Source: an uncultured Porphyromonas sp.
GTDB taxonomy: Bacteria > Bacteroidota > Bacteroidia > Bacteroidales > Porphyromonadaceae
NCBI RefSeq assembly: GCF_905372525.1
Contig: NZ_CAJPPN010000038.1
Location: 1-22,879 of the forward strand
Direction: 5' to 3'
DNA: 22,879 bases
Below the pieces are notes generated by a model. That model was given only the letters and a program-made list of their open reading frames with translations, was not told where the DNA came from and did no database searches. This document shows positions 16,279 through 22,879 of the stretch, piece after piece (position 1 is the first letter of the stretch; every line of letters begins with the position of its first letter). The translations under genes were made by a program, and so were the position numbers.

Positions 16279-16286
16279 CAAAGATA
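16279..16286 (-). promoter_or_regulatory. Promoter-like -7 box TATCTTTG for the TPR-DUF4292-EnvC-ribF operon
   Basis: On the minus strand this reads TATCTTTG, an exact match to the Bacteroidota TAnnTTTG box, 50 nt before the TPR start codon. It is one half of a perfect 7-bp inverted repeat, TATCTTTCAAAGATA (16272-16286), which could also be an operator. No clear -33 TTG is visible. Confidence 0.55.
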
Positions 16287-16570
16287 CCTATTTCTGAGTA
16301 TATAGTGAGTCTACCTAGACCTCGAGCCTCAGAAGTAGGCATACCGGCGCCCTACCGACCACACGACCGTCACGAGGAAGCCCCCCCGAGGATACGGAGA
16401 GGTAGAGCGACCTATCTCTTGGGGAGCTATGCTCTAGGACGTATGAGCGATCGGCTCCCGTCCCCTATACTTACTCGCCTACGGGGTAAGATCCGTCACG
16501 AGGGGGGAGTCACCGGGGGACATCCCTGGGTGCTGGCTAGGATCGAAGTATGGAAGTCCCGCCTATTAGC

Positions 16571-16578
16571 TATCTTTG
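16571..16578 (+). promoter_or_regulatory. Promoter-like -7 box TATCTTTG for the DUF2807 gene
   Basis: On the plus strand this reads TATCTTTG, an exact match to the Bacteroidota -7 consensus, 35 nt before the ATG at 16614. A -33 TTG is not evident. It is the same 8-mer as the box that faces the opposite way for the TPR operon. Confidence 0.55.
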
Positions 16579-16613
16579 GAGTACATATAATCACTAATTA
16601 GACGATACATACA

Positions 16614-17432
16614 ATGACACGCACTCGCATTCTGATGATGACACTGATGATGACACTCCTCGGGCTCGGCCTAGCGGGCTGTCAGGGTAGTGGGTTCAGT
16701 GTCTCCCGAGAAGGCTTCACCGTAGTGGAGCCCAGCCAACTCCCCAGCTGTGACTTCCTCCTCGTAGACTATCCCGTACGAGTAGCTCTACATGTGGGGC
16801 AGACGACGCAGGTGGTCTTCCCTGCCGACCTTCCCAAGGAGATCCGTGACGACATAGAGCTACGGGTCAAGGAGAGCTCCCTACTGATCACCTCCCGAGG
16901 GATGAGTGATCGCTCGGGCTTCTGGACTAAGTTTGCCAACCGAGACATCCACCTAGATGTCTACCTCCCCAAGCTCTATGGTGTAGAGGCCACCCATGCC
17001 TCCAGCATACAGCTCATGGATAGTCTGAGCACCCAGAACTTCTCGGTCGTAGCCGATGGAGCCTCTCGGGTCACCGGGCTACAGCTGTCAGGGGATACGC
17101 TCTCCGTCGTCGCCTCTGGGGCGAGCCAAGTGGAGGCATCGACCAGCCTCTCTCAGCAACTCTTTGTCCTCGTCTCTGGGGCTTCGCACGTCGGGTTACG
17201 AGGTTCCTCGGCACTCACCCAAGTCTCTGTAGACGGAGCCAGTGGGTGTGATGCAGGCTCCATGAGCTCCCGCTCAGCGGAGTTCCTCATCTCGGGTGCT
17301 TCACGGGGCTCTATAGGACAGGTCGATAGTCTCGCCTATAGCGTCTCTGGAGCCTCGAAGTTCAGTTACCACGGTCACCCCACCATCTCTAGCCAGAGCT
17401 GTACAGGGGCTAGCTCCGTCAAGGCTCAGTAA
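16614..17432 (+). CDS. DUF2807 (head-GIN) lipoprotein with GAS repeats
   Basis: A 272-residue lipoprotein with a canonical lipobox (LAGC, Cys at 23). After a short linker the protein is a repetitive beta structure. The tripeptide GAS occurs at 149, 169, 189, 208, 228, 246 and 265, with a weaker HAS at 128, so the period is 18-21 residues. This is the look of a right-handed beta-solenoid in which Gly-Ala-Ser sits at each turn, as in the DUF2807 'putative auto-transporter adhesin, head GIN domain' family. It should sit on the envelope; adhesion is only suggested by the family label. It is the lone plus-strand gene, with its own promoter-like box and a strong hairpin 101 nt after the stop. Confidence 0.85.
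   Translation: MTRTRILMMTLMMTLLGLGLAGCQGSGFSVSREGFTVVEPSQLPSCDFLLVDYPVRVALHVGQTTQVVFPADLPKEIRDDIELRVKESSLLITSRGMSDRSGFWTKFANRDIHLDVYLPKLYGVEATHASSIQLMDSLSTQNFSVVADGASRVTGLQLSGDTLSVVASGASQVEASTSLSQQLFVLVSGASHVGLRGSSALTQVSVDGASGCDAGSMSSRSAEFLISGASRGSIGQVDSLAYSVSGASKFSYHGHPTISSQSCTGASSVKAQ
16632..16655 (+). repeat. 12-bp tandem repeat in the signal-peptide region
   Basis: CTGATGATGACA occurs twice in direct tandem (16632-16643 and 16644-16655) and gives the doubled peptide LMMTLMMT in the hydrophobic core of the lipoprotein signal. Because 12 is a multiple of 3, gain or loss of a unit would lengthen or shorten the signal by four residues without a frameshift. Confidence 0.85.
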
Positions 17433-17533
17433 TCCCCCACTCCCCCACTCTCGAGACACAAGACCAAGGAGCTAGCGCAGAAAGAGCGTAAGGGGCGAGA
17501 GCTCGCAGAGAAGGCATAGGGAGGCGATAGAGA

Positions 17534-17582
17534 AGAGCGAGGGAGGCGATACTCATCGGATGAGTATCGCCTCCCTCGCTCT
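17534..17582 (+). terminator. Strong hairpin terminator between convergent genes
   Basis: A perfect 22-bp stem (17534-17555 with 17561-17582) encloses the loop TCGGA. On the plus strand it is followed by ATTTGTAT, moderately T-rich, which suits termination of the DUF2807 gene. The minus-strand gene converging from the right ends 86 nt away, and the hairpin may serve it too, although the minus-strand tail is less T-rich. The stem shares a GAGGCGA core with the terminator at 449-488. Confidence 0.8.
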
Positions 17583-17667
17583 ATTTGTATCTGTATACGT
17601 AGATGTAGCTCCCGTGCTCCAGACTCTGAGGGTATCCTCGGGATAGAGACGGACTAGATGTAGTAGC

Positions 17668-19221
17668 CTAGTAGCGAATGGTGATCTTCGTGGGCTTGCT
17701 CTCTTGCCAGAAGCGGTTGATCGCCGTCACCACATAGGTATAGCTGGTGCCGGGGCGAGCTGGGGGAAGCGTGTAGTAGGTCTTGGTAGAGATACCCATC
17801 AGGTGGCGGGGATCACGCAGATCTATGCGCTCTCCCTCGGCGAAGCGGTAGACGGCATAGTAGTAGGCTTGCTCAGGGTCGGCATCATCGTGTCGATCGA
17901 TCCAGAGGAGCATGTGCCCATCCTCATTGATATCCTCTAGGAGCTCCCCGACGGGCTTCGGTGCCTTCGTTCGTCCCAGAGCTCCCTTGTACTCAGGCAG
18001 GAGTGCGGGGTAGCGCTGGTAGACCCTCAGCAGGCTATCACCTATCCCTCGATAGTTGCGTAGGATATTCTCCGCAGGCCACCAGGCATTCCCTTGGGCG
18101 AAGTGACGGGAGAGTGTCAGCTTCTCCTCCAGCTGTCCTGCATCCATCGTTCGCTGGGTATGCTGTCCGATGTAGAGCTGTGTGGGACTGTGCTGGAGGT
18201 GTCGCCCCCACCAGGAGACGAGCTCCCAGTAGTCGGCCACAGGGTGACCGATATTCCAGTAGATCTGGGGGATGATGTAGTCTACCCAACCCTTGTCCTT
18301 CCAGCGTAGGACGTCGGCATAGAGGTCATCATAGTTCTGTAGCCCCGAGGTCTTACTCCCCTTGGGGTCGTTGGAGCTATTGCGATAGATACCGAAGGGG
18401 CTAACCCCGAAGCGCACCCAGGGCTTCGTCTCGAGGATCGCCCTACGGGTCTCAGCGATCAGTCGGTCCACGTTGTCCCTACGCCACTGAGCCCGCTCGT
18501 CAGGCTGGTAGCCTGCGGGCAGACCAAAACGACGGAAGGTAGCCTCGTCGTCAAATGGTGCCCCGTCCTTGGGATAGGGATAGAAGTAGTCGTCGTAGTG
18601 AATAGCATCTACCTCATATCGCTTGACGAGGTCACGTACCACCGAGGTGATGTAGCGGACACTCTGCGGATGCCCGGGGTCCATCACGAGCTGCTTGCCA
18701 TAGCGAACGAAGAGCTCGGGGTAGCGACGTGCAGGGTGCTTAGCATCTAGGGGCTGGTCGGCATTAGCAGCTCCACGATAGGGATTGATCCAGGCATGTA
18801 CCTCGATGCCCCGTGCATGGCACTCGTTGATCACGAGTCCGAGGGGATCCCAGCTAGGGTCTGGTGCCTCTCCCTGCCGTCCCGTGAGGTAGCGACTCCA
18901 GGGCTCGAGCTCGCTAGGATACCAAGCATCCCCCTCGGCACGTACCTGGAAGATCAAGACGTTGCATCCCGTCTGCCTCAGGAGCTCGATCCTTCGGGTC
19001 AAGAGCCCCCGAGCCTCCTGACGAGCTAGGCCTGCATACTCACTGCGGAAGATCGTCGGGAGCCAAGCTGCTCGGAACTCCCGCTTCAGTGGCTCTCGGG
19101 GATCATCACTCGCAGCTCCTCGTCCTCGGGAGACGCCACAGGACGAGGCAAAGAGAAGCACCGAGAGGCAAGCTAGGAGCAAGCCCCTCGGTGTACGAGT
19201 CGTATAAGTCTTCTTGGTCAT
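17668..19221 (-). CDS. GHL10/DUF187-family glycosyl-hydrolase-like lipoprotein
   Basis: A 517-residue protein. The N terminus is a lipoprotein signal (LLFASSC, Cys at 28). The main domain is a TIM-barrel of the glycosyl-hydrolase-like 10 family (DUF187, as in B. subtilis YngK), with FRAAW (49-53), FQVR (91-94), HAWINPY (142-148), DAIHYDDYFYP (205-215) and PQIYW (318-322). A C-terminal fibronectin-III-like domain covers about 420-517. The family is thought to act on cell-surface polysaccharide, but its substrate is poorly established. I chose the ATG at 19221, which opens a clean signal 41 nt after the cdsA stop; the longer frame from 19302 adds residues with no signal character and overlaps cdsA. 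It is the last gene of the ftsH-cdsA group. Confidence 0.87.
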   Translation of the reverse strand: MTKKTYTTRTPRGLLLACLSVLLFASSCGVSRGRGAASDDPREPLKREFRAAWLPTIFRSEYAGLARQEARGLLTRRIELLRQTGCNVLIFQVRAEGDAWYPSELEPWSRYLTGRQGEAPDPSWDPLGLVINECHARGIEVHAWINPYRGAANADQPLDAKHPARRYPELFVRYGKQLVMDPGHPQSVRYITSVVRDLVKRYEVDAIHYDDYFYPYPKDGAPFDDEATFRRFGLPAGYQPDERAQWRRDNVDRLIAETRRAILETKPWVRFGVSPFGIYRNSSNDPKGSKTSGLQNYDDLYADVLRWKDKGWVDYIIPQIYWNIGHPVADYWELVSWWGRHLQHSPTQLYIGQHTQRTMDAGQLEEKLTLSRHFAQGNAWWPAENILRNYRGIGDSLLRVYQRYPALLPEYKGALGRTKAPKPVGELLEDINEDGHMLLWIDRHDDADPEQAYYYAVYRFAEGERIDLRDPRHLMGISTKTYYTLPPARPGTSYTYVVTAINRFWQESKPTKITIRY

Positions 19222-19262
19222 CGTTCGGGTAAAAAGATTGGGAGGAGAGAGAGGCGAGCCGA

Positions 19263-20081
19263 TCAGCTCAGGTGCAGATACTGATAGGTGTGGATGACCC
19301 ACAGCAGGAAGGCCGTGAAGGGCAGTACCAGCAGGAGGCTATCTATACGGTCTAGGATACCCCCATGCCCAGGGATGATGTTCCCCGAGTCCTTGACCCC
19401 AACCTGCCGCTTGATCATAGACTCGAAGAGGTCTCCCCACGTACCCGCCACTGAGATGACCGCACCGAAGAGGAGCCACAGGGGCTCCCAGCCAAGCATC
19501 AGTCCCGAGACGAGTACGGAGGCGATGAAGCCACCAGCGAAGCCCTCCCAGCTCTTCTTGGGCGAGACGCTTGGGAAGAGCTTGTGTCGCCCCAGCGTAG
19601 AGCCCGCCAGATAAGCCCCCGTATCATTGACCCATATGCAGACGAAGATCGTCAGCAGGAGGCGTGAGTCAGCGAGCCCTGAGTAGAAGATATTGGCCAC
19701 GCTCATAAAACCTGCGACGTAGATCTGCCCTAGGAAGACCTTCGCTAGGTCTGTGGGCATGAGCTCTCGCTCGCTGTATATGCTACGTACCAGCACGTAG
19801 AGGAGGTAGGCCGCATAGGGGACGAGGAGGATGTGACCAGCCTTTCCCTGAGCGATCATATAGGTCACCCAGAAGAGGTACACCCCTGCAGACGCATCAC
19901 TAATGCGTCGCAGGGGGAAGGTACGATGGGTAGAGACGAGGTTGGACCACTCCCACACCCCGAGGAAGACGATCAGTCCGAAGACGATCATATAGAGAAG
20001 AGGGCTCCCCAAGAGGAGGGCGCCGAGGATGAGGGCGACATAGAGTCCCCCGAAGATTGCGCGCTTAGCTAGATTGCTCAT
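19263..20081 (-). CDS. cdsA: Phosphatidate cytidylyltransferase (CDP-diacylglycerol synthase)
   Basis: This integral inner-membrane enzyme of 272 residues makes CDP-diacylglycerol from CTP and phosphatidic acid, the branch point for phospholipid synthesis. It carries the full family signature at 221-247, from SMIKRQVGVKDSG to HGGILDRID, plus SPKKSWEGFAGG (173-184) and several hydrophobic segments (about 8-42, 85-100, 142-160, 185-212, 248-265). I chose the ATG at 20081. A longer frame to 20150 adds a Gln/Arg-rich stretch that is not part of the family and only reflects the overlapping ftsH tail. The chosen start overlaps ftsH by 17 nt, so the two are probably translated together. Confidence 0.94.
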   Translation of the reverse strand: MSNLAKRAIFGGLYVALILGALLLGSPLLYMIVFGLIVFLGVWEWSNLVSTHRTFPLRRISDASAGVYLFWVTYMIAQGKAGHILLVPYAAYLLYVLVRSIYSERELMPTDLAKVFLGQIYVAGFMSVANIFYSGLADSRLLLTIFVCIWVNDTGAYLAGSTLGRHKLFPSVSPKKSWEGFAGGFIASVLVSGLMLGWEPLWLLFGAVISVAGTWGDLFESMIKRQVGVKDSGNIIPGHGGILDRIDSLLLVLPFTAFLLWVIHTYQYLHLS

Positions 20082-22074
20082 CGGTCTTTGTTTTATCTGA
20101 TATCGTTGTCGCCTCTGTCTCCCCCGCTGGGATTTCTGAGCTAGAGGCATTGGCCTGCATCAGCTCATCGGTACGGCTGATCCAGGGACGCTTGCCGAAG
20201 ATATGCTCTACATCCTCCGTATAGATCACCTCACGATCCAGTAGGAGCTGTGCCAGCTGCTGGATTCCCTCGGCATGCTCACTGAGGATCGCCTTAGCCC
20301 GCTCATACTGCGAGCGTACGATGTCGGTGGCCTCTCGGTCGATGAGCTCAGCCGTCTTGTCGCTATAGGGCTTGGTGAGTCCATAGCCATCACTCTGCAT
20401 ATCGTAGTAGTTGATGTGCGGTAGGGTCTCGCTCATCCCGTAGTAGGCGACCATGGCATAGGCTATCTTGGTCGTATGCTCTAGGTCGTTGGCAGCCCCC
20501 GTGGAGATGCGCCCGAGGAAGAGCTCCTCGGCGGCACGTCCAGCCAGTGTGGCACACATCTGATCCAGCAGCGCCTGCGTCGTAGTGATCTGTCGCTCCT
20601 CGGGGAGATACCAAGCGGCTCCGAGTGCCTTGCCTCGGGGGACGATCGTGACCTTCACCAGAGGGTTGGCATACTGTAGGAACCAGCTGACCGCCGCATG
20701 GCCAGCCTCGTGGATGGCGATACTGCGCCGCTCCTCTTCGGTCGTGATCTTGTTCTTCTTCTCCAGCCCCCCGACTACACGGTCGATAGCATTCATGAAG
20801 TCCTCGCGGGAGACAAATTCCTTCTCTGCACGGGCAGCGATCAGGGCGGCCTCGTTACATACATTGGCTATATCAGCCCCAGAGAAGCCCGGGGTACGGC
20901 GAGCCAGTAGGTCGATATCTACCGTATCATCGATCTTCAGGGGACGTAGGTGCACGAGGAAAATCTCCCGACGATCATTCACATCGGGTATATCTACATA
21001 GATCTGACGGTCGAAGCGTCCCGCACGTAGGAGGGCCGAGTCGAGAATATCGGCACGGTTCGTCGCTGCCAGCACGATGATCCCGCTATTAGTCCCGAAG
21101 CCGTCCATCTCCGTCAGGAGCTGGTTGAGGGTATTCTCCCGCTCATCGTTGCCCCCGAGGTTGTTGTTCTTGCCACGAGCACGCCCGACAGCATCGATCT
21201 CGTCGATGAAGATGATACAGGGTGCCTTCTCCTTAGCCTTCTGGAAGAGGTCTCGCACACGAGAAGCACCGACCCCGACGAACATCTCTACGAAGTCCGA
21301 GCCTGCGAGGGAGAAGAAGGGTACATGAGCCTCCCCTGCCACAGCCTTAGCTAGCAGGGTCTTACCTGTCCCCGGAGGCCCTACGAGGAGGGCGCCCTTG
21401 GGGATCTTACCTCCGAGCTGGGTATATTTGGCGGGGTTCTTCAGGAAGTGTACGATCTCCTCCACCTCGACCTTAGCTTCATGTAGGCCAGCGACATCCT
21501 TGAAGGTCACCGGGGTACTCTCCTTCTCATACAGCTGTGCCTTGCTCTTGCCGATACTGAAGATCCCCCCGCCTGACATCCCGCCAGCGCCACCAGCTCC
21601 GCCAGCTCGTCGCATCATGTACGACCAGAAGACGAAGATCAGAATGATGGGGGCAAAGCTGAGGAGCAGACTGAGGAAGCCCGAGCGGGACTCCTTGTAG
21701 CTCACGTGCGCCGTGATACCACTCTCCTCGTAGAACTGGGAGAAGCGCTCTACGGTCGGGATCTCTGTCGTGAGGGTACGCTCCGTACGCTGCTGATTGC
21801 GTCCCAGCAGAGGCGAATTCTTGGCGAAGATGCTATCTGCCGCCTGTGAGGTCAGCACCCCGACGGCCGTCTTCTCGCCCCGATCCACGGTGATCTGGGT
21901 AAAGGCGTTGTTGCGTGCGATGCGCTGGAACTCATCCCAGCTCAAGGTCTTCGTATCCCCGAAGCCACCATCCCAGAGGAAGAGTCCCCCGAGCAAGCCG
22001 ATAATGATCGCATAGATCCACAGCTCATTGAAGCGGAAGAGCTTTCCAGGCTTCTTCCCGTTGTTTTGTATCAT
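20065..22074 (-). CDS. ftsH: ATP-dependent zinc metalloprotease FtsH
   Basis: A 669-residue inner-membrane protease that extracts and degrades damaged or short-lived proteins, normally as a hexamer. Two membrane segments (about 19-34 and 133-153) flank a periplasmic domain. A Gly/Ala-rich hinge (157-170) leads to the AAA+ domain with Walker A GPPGTGKT (232-239), Walker B IIFIDEID (287-294) and the second region of homology with RAGRFDR (350-356). The protease domain has HEAGH (455-459) and D530 as a likely third zinc ligand. Length and the LPHINYYD segment fit Bacteroidota FtsH. The acidic, Ser/Thr-rich tail (about 640-669) is probably flexible. It is first in a group with cdsA and the GHL10-like lipoprotein. 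No known regulatory element is obvious. Confidence 0.97.
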   Translation of the reverse strand: MIQNNGKKPGKLFRFNELWIYAIIIGLLGGLFLWDGGFGDTKTLSWDEFQRIARNNAFTQITVDRGEKTAVGVLTSQAADSIFAKNSPLLGRNQQRTERTLTTEIPTVERFSQFYEESGITAHVSYKESRSGFLSLLLSFAPIILIFVFWSYMMRRAGGAGGAGGMSGGGIFSIGKSKAQLYEKESTPVTFKDVAGLHEAKVEVEEIVHFLKNPAKYTQLGGKIPKGALLVGPPGTGKTLLAKAVAGEAHVPFFSLAGSDFVEMFVGVGASRVRDLFQKAKEKAPCIIFIDEIDAVGRARGKNNNLGGNDERENTLNQLLTEMDGFGTNSGIIVLAATNRADILDSALLRAGRFDRQIYVDIPDVNDRREIFLVHLRPLKIDDTVDIDLLARRTPGFSGADIANVCNEAALIAARAEKEFVSREDFMNAIDRVVGGLEKKNKITTEEERRSIAIHEAGHAAVSWFLQYANPLVKVTIVPRGKALGAAWYLPEERQITTTQALLDQMCATLAGRAAEELFLGRISTGAANDLEHTTKIAYAMVAYYGMSETLPHINYYDMQSDGYGLTKPYSDKTAELIDREATDIVRSQYERAKAILSEHAEGIQQLAQLLLDREVIYTEDVEHIFGKRPWISRTDELMQANASSSEIPAGETEATTISDKTKTDEQSS

Positions 22075-22144
22075 CTATTCTTTCTATTCGTTCGTAGTAT
22101 CATCCTAGGGGTGCCACTAGGTGAACTCCCTGATACTGCTACAA

Positions 22145-22153
22145 CAAAGACTA
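22145..22153 (-). promoter_or_regulatory. Weak promoter-like box TAGTCTTTG upstream of ftsH
   Basis: On the minus strand TAGTCTTTG resembles the -7 consensus TAnnTTTG but has one extra base in the spacer. It lies 70 nt before the ftsH start, in a 135-nt gap with no other candidate. A CCTAG/CTAGG inverted repeat (22104-22121) lies between it and the start codon. This is a weak call. Confidence 0.25.
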
Positions 22154-22209
22154 TGCCACCTTAGTTGCATCAGCTACACCAGCCCAAGTCCCCCCCTAAC
22201 ACCCCGAGG

Positions 22210-22557
22210 CTACCTCAGTGCCTCCTCTAGGGTCGAGACAAATCGGATCTGCCCCCGAGCATTACTCTCCCGGATGAAGTCCCTCAGACTGGGGCTAGCA
22301 TACGGGCCAAAGTCACCGATGAGTGTCAGCGACAGAGCGTACTGGGCAAACTTCTGGAGGATCTCCCCAGCGAGTCTATTCCTAAGCACGAAGAACTCGG
22401 GGGGCACATTATGCTCATAGACCATCACTCCATCAAAGCCCTGATAGGACATATTACCGATTAGGTCTAGGGCGTCCTCTACAGTGCCGAGGATGACCTG
22501 ATCGGATAGGATCTCCGCCAGCAGTCGGCCTCCGACCTGATGAGTCTGTACCTTCAT
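22210..22557 (-). CDS. DUF4180 domain protein
   Basis: A 115-residue soluble protein without signal or membrane segment. The pattern of DUF4180 is visible: an N-terminal strand region, a central DGVMVYEHNVPPEFF stretch (42-56), then LAGEILQKF (62-70), LIGDFG (78-83), LRDFIRESN (90-98) and a C-terminal FVSTLEEAL (106-114). The central pattern and the final helix resemble STAS/anti-anti-sigma-like small folds, but no function is established for the family that I know of. I chose the ATG at 22557; the frame runs open to 22677, but those 40 residues are Cys-rich, unlike the family, and cross the promoter-like box. It is upstream of ftsH with a 135-nt gap and is probably a separate unit. Confidence 0.8.
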   Translation of the reverse strand: MKVQTHQVGGRLLAEILSDQVILGTVEDALDLIGNMSYQGFDGVMVYEHNVPPEFFVLRNRLAGEILQKFAQYALSLTLIGDFGPYASPSLRDFIRESNARGQIRFVSTLEEALR

Positions 22558-22879
22558 AATTATATAGGTATCTATGGTGATGGGGGCAAATCTCTCACAC
22601 GGAGGATTAGAGACCCCTCGCTTACAAGCACAAAGGTAACCATATTTGCACGAGAGGGACGAATACCCTCCCCCCAAGACGAATATGAGGGCTACGCTCC
22701 CAGCCCATCCCTCTGTCCCCAGAAGGGCCGACGCATGAAATCACTATAGCGCGAGGGCAAGGTCGTGGGGGAGCATACGCCGAAGATAGAAATACCTATA
22801 TCCTAGGCTAGATATGCCAAGCGAATCCCTCCTACCTAGGAGGGATGAGTATACACGTGTGTACACAACTGTATACCCA
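22558..22879. other. Intergenic region at the window edge
   Basis: I see no gene in these 322 nt. They contain a minus-strand promoter-like box for the DUF4180 gene (22631-22638), an 8-bp stem TCCCTCCT/AGGAGGGA with a 4-nt loop (22826-22845) that lacks a T-tract on either strand, and an alternating purine-pyrimidine stretch around 22849-22866 (GTATACACGTGTGTACAC). The next gene lies outside the window, so the function of the hairpin cannot be judged. Confidence 0.6.
22631..22638 (-). promoter_or_regulatory. Promoter-like -7 box TACCTTTG for the DUF4180 gene
   Basis: On the minus strand the sequence is TACCTTTG, an exact match to the Bacteroidota -7 consensus TAnnTTTG. It lies 73 nt before the chosen ATG at 22557. 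No convincing -33 element is visible at the expected spacing. Confidence 0.45.

Larger units (their letters stand above)
16229..16613. other. Divergent intergenic region with two promoter-like boxes
   Basis: This 385-nt gap separates the minus-strand TPR operon from the plus-strand DUF2807 gene. A TATCTTTG box is found on each strand near each gene, described separately. The middle has an 11-nt direct repeat CCGTCACGAGG (16367-16377 and 16493-16503). A 98-codon plus-strand frame (16305-16601) opens with GTG, is Arg-rich and overlaps the plus-strand promoter box; I do not regard it as a gene. No RNA gene is recognisable. Confidence 0.6.

Noticed and set aside
16305..16601. 98-codon plus-strand frame between the TPR and DUF2807 genes
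   Set aside because: GTG start, Arg-rich with no family features, and it runs over the likely promoter of the DUF2807 gene.
20082..20150. Longer start for cdsA
   Set aside because: The extra residues are Gln/Arg-rich, lie wholly inside the ftsH tail and are not part of the CdsA family.
22558..22677. Longer start for the DUF4180 gene
   Set aside because: The 40 extra residues are Cys-rich, absent from the family as I know it, and cross the TACCTTTG box.
22826..22845. Hairpin near the right end as a terminator
   Set aside because: No T-tract on either strand, and the neighbouring gene is outside the window.
1..22879. Mobile element, phage, CRISPR or toxin-antitoxin system
   Set aside because: No transposase, integrase, spaced identical repeats, Cas proteins or small paired toxin genes were seen on either strand.

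Overview
The window looks like chromosome of a Gram-negative Bacteroidota bacterium, most likely a Porphyromonas or close relative. The grounds are: FtsH and EnvC-like proteins of Bacteroidota type, an adjacent set of TPR protein, DUF4292 lipoprotein and EnvC-like protein, an M64 peptidase, a head-GIN (DUF2807) lipoprotein, little sign of Shine-Dalgarno sequences, and promoter-like TAnnTTTG boxes. The genus call is inference. Fifteen of the sixteen convincing genes are on the minus strand, so the text below follows transcription from right to left. I found no tRNA, rRNA, CRISPR array, transposase or phage gene.

Right end (22879 to 17668): a short DUF4180 gene with its own promoter-like box, then a tight group of ftsH (membrane AAA+ zinc protease), cdsA (CDP-diacylglycerol synthase, overlapping ftsH by 17 nt) and a lipoprotein of the glycosyl-hydrolase-like GHL10/DUF187 family. 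The only plus-strand gene (16614-17432) encodes a DUF2807 lipoprotein with a very regular 'GAS' repeat. It meets the ftsH group at a strong hairpin (17534-17582).

Middle (16286 to 11055): a promoter-like box precedes four nearly contiguous genes: a secreted TPR protein, a DUF4292 lipoprotein, an EnvC-like coiled-coil/LytM protein lacking several catalytic histidines, and ribF with a C-terminal extension. The first three suggest envelope maintenance or cell separation.

Left half (11001 to 528): seven glycosyltransferase genes in a row. Four are GT4-like (GT-B fold) and three are GT2-like (GT-A fold), followed by panE and a secreted M64 metallopeptidase. The stretch ends at a textbook terminator (449-488). 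Two of the GT4 genes are a tandem duplication with a period of 1336 bp whose edge lies at the ribF stop codon. The three GT2 genes are an older tandem triplication. In both families the presumed donor-sugar half is the conserved half and the presumed acceptor half is the diverged half. My reading is a glycan assembly cluster growing by local duplication while acceptor specificity drifts. No polymerase, flippase or sugar-nucleotide synthesis gene is present, so the glycan cannot be named.

The far left (1-448) is non-coding, with a pyrimidine-rich, degenerate tandem repeat. The most interesting parts of the window are the two duplicated glycosyltransferase families, a promoter/hairpin arrangement just upstream of one of them, a TTG start codon in the middle GT2 gene, and the low G+C of the last GT2 gene.
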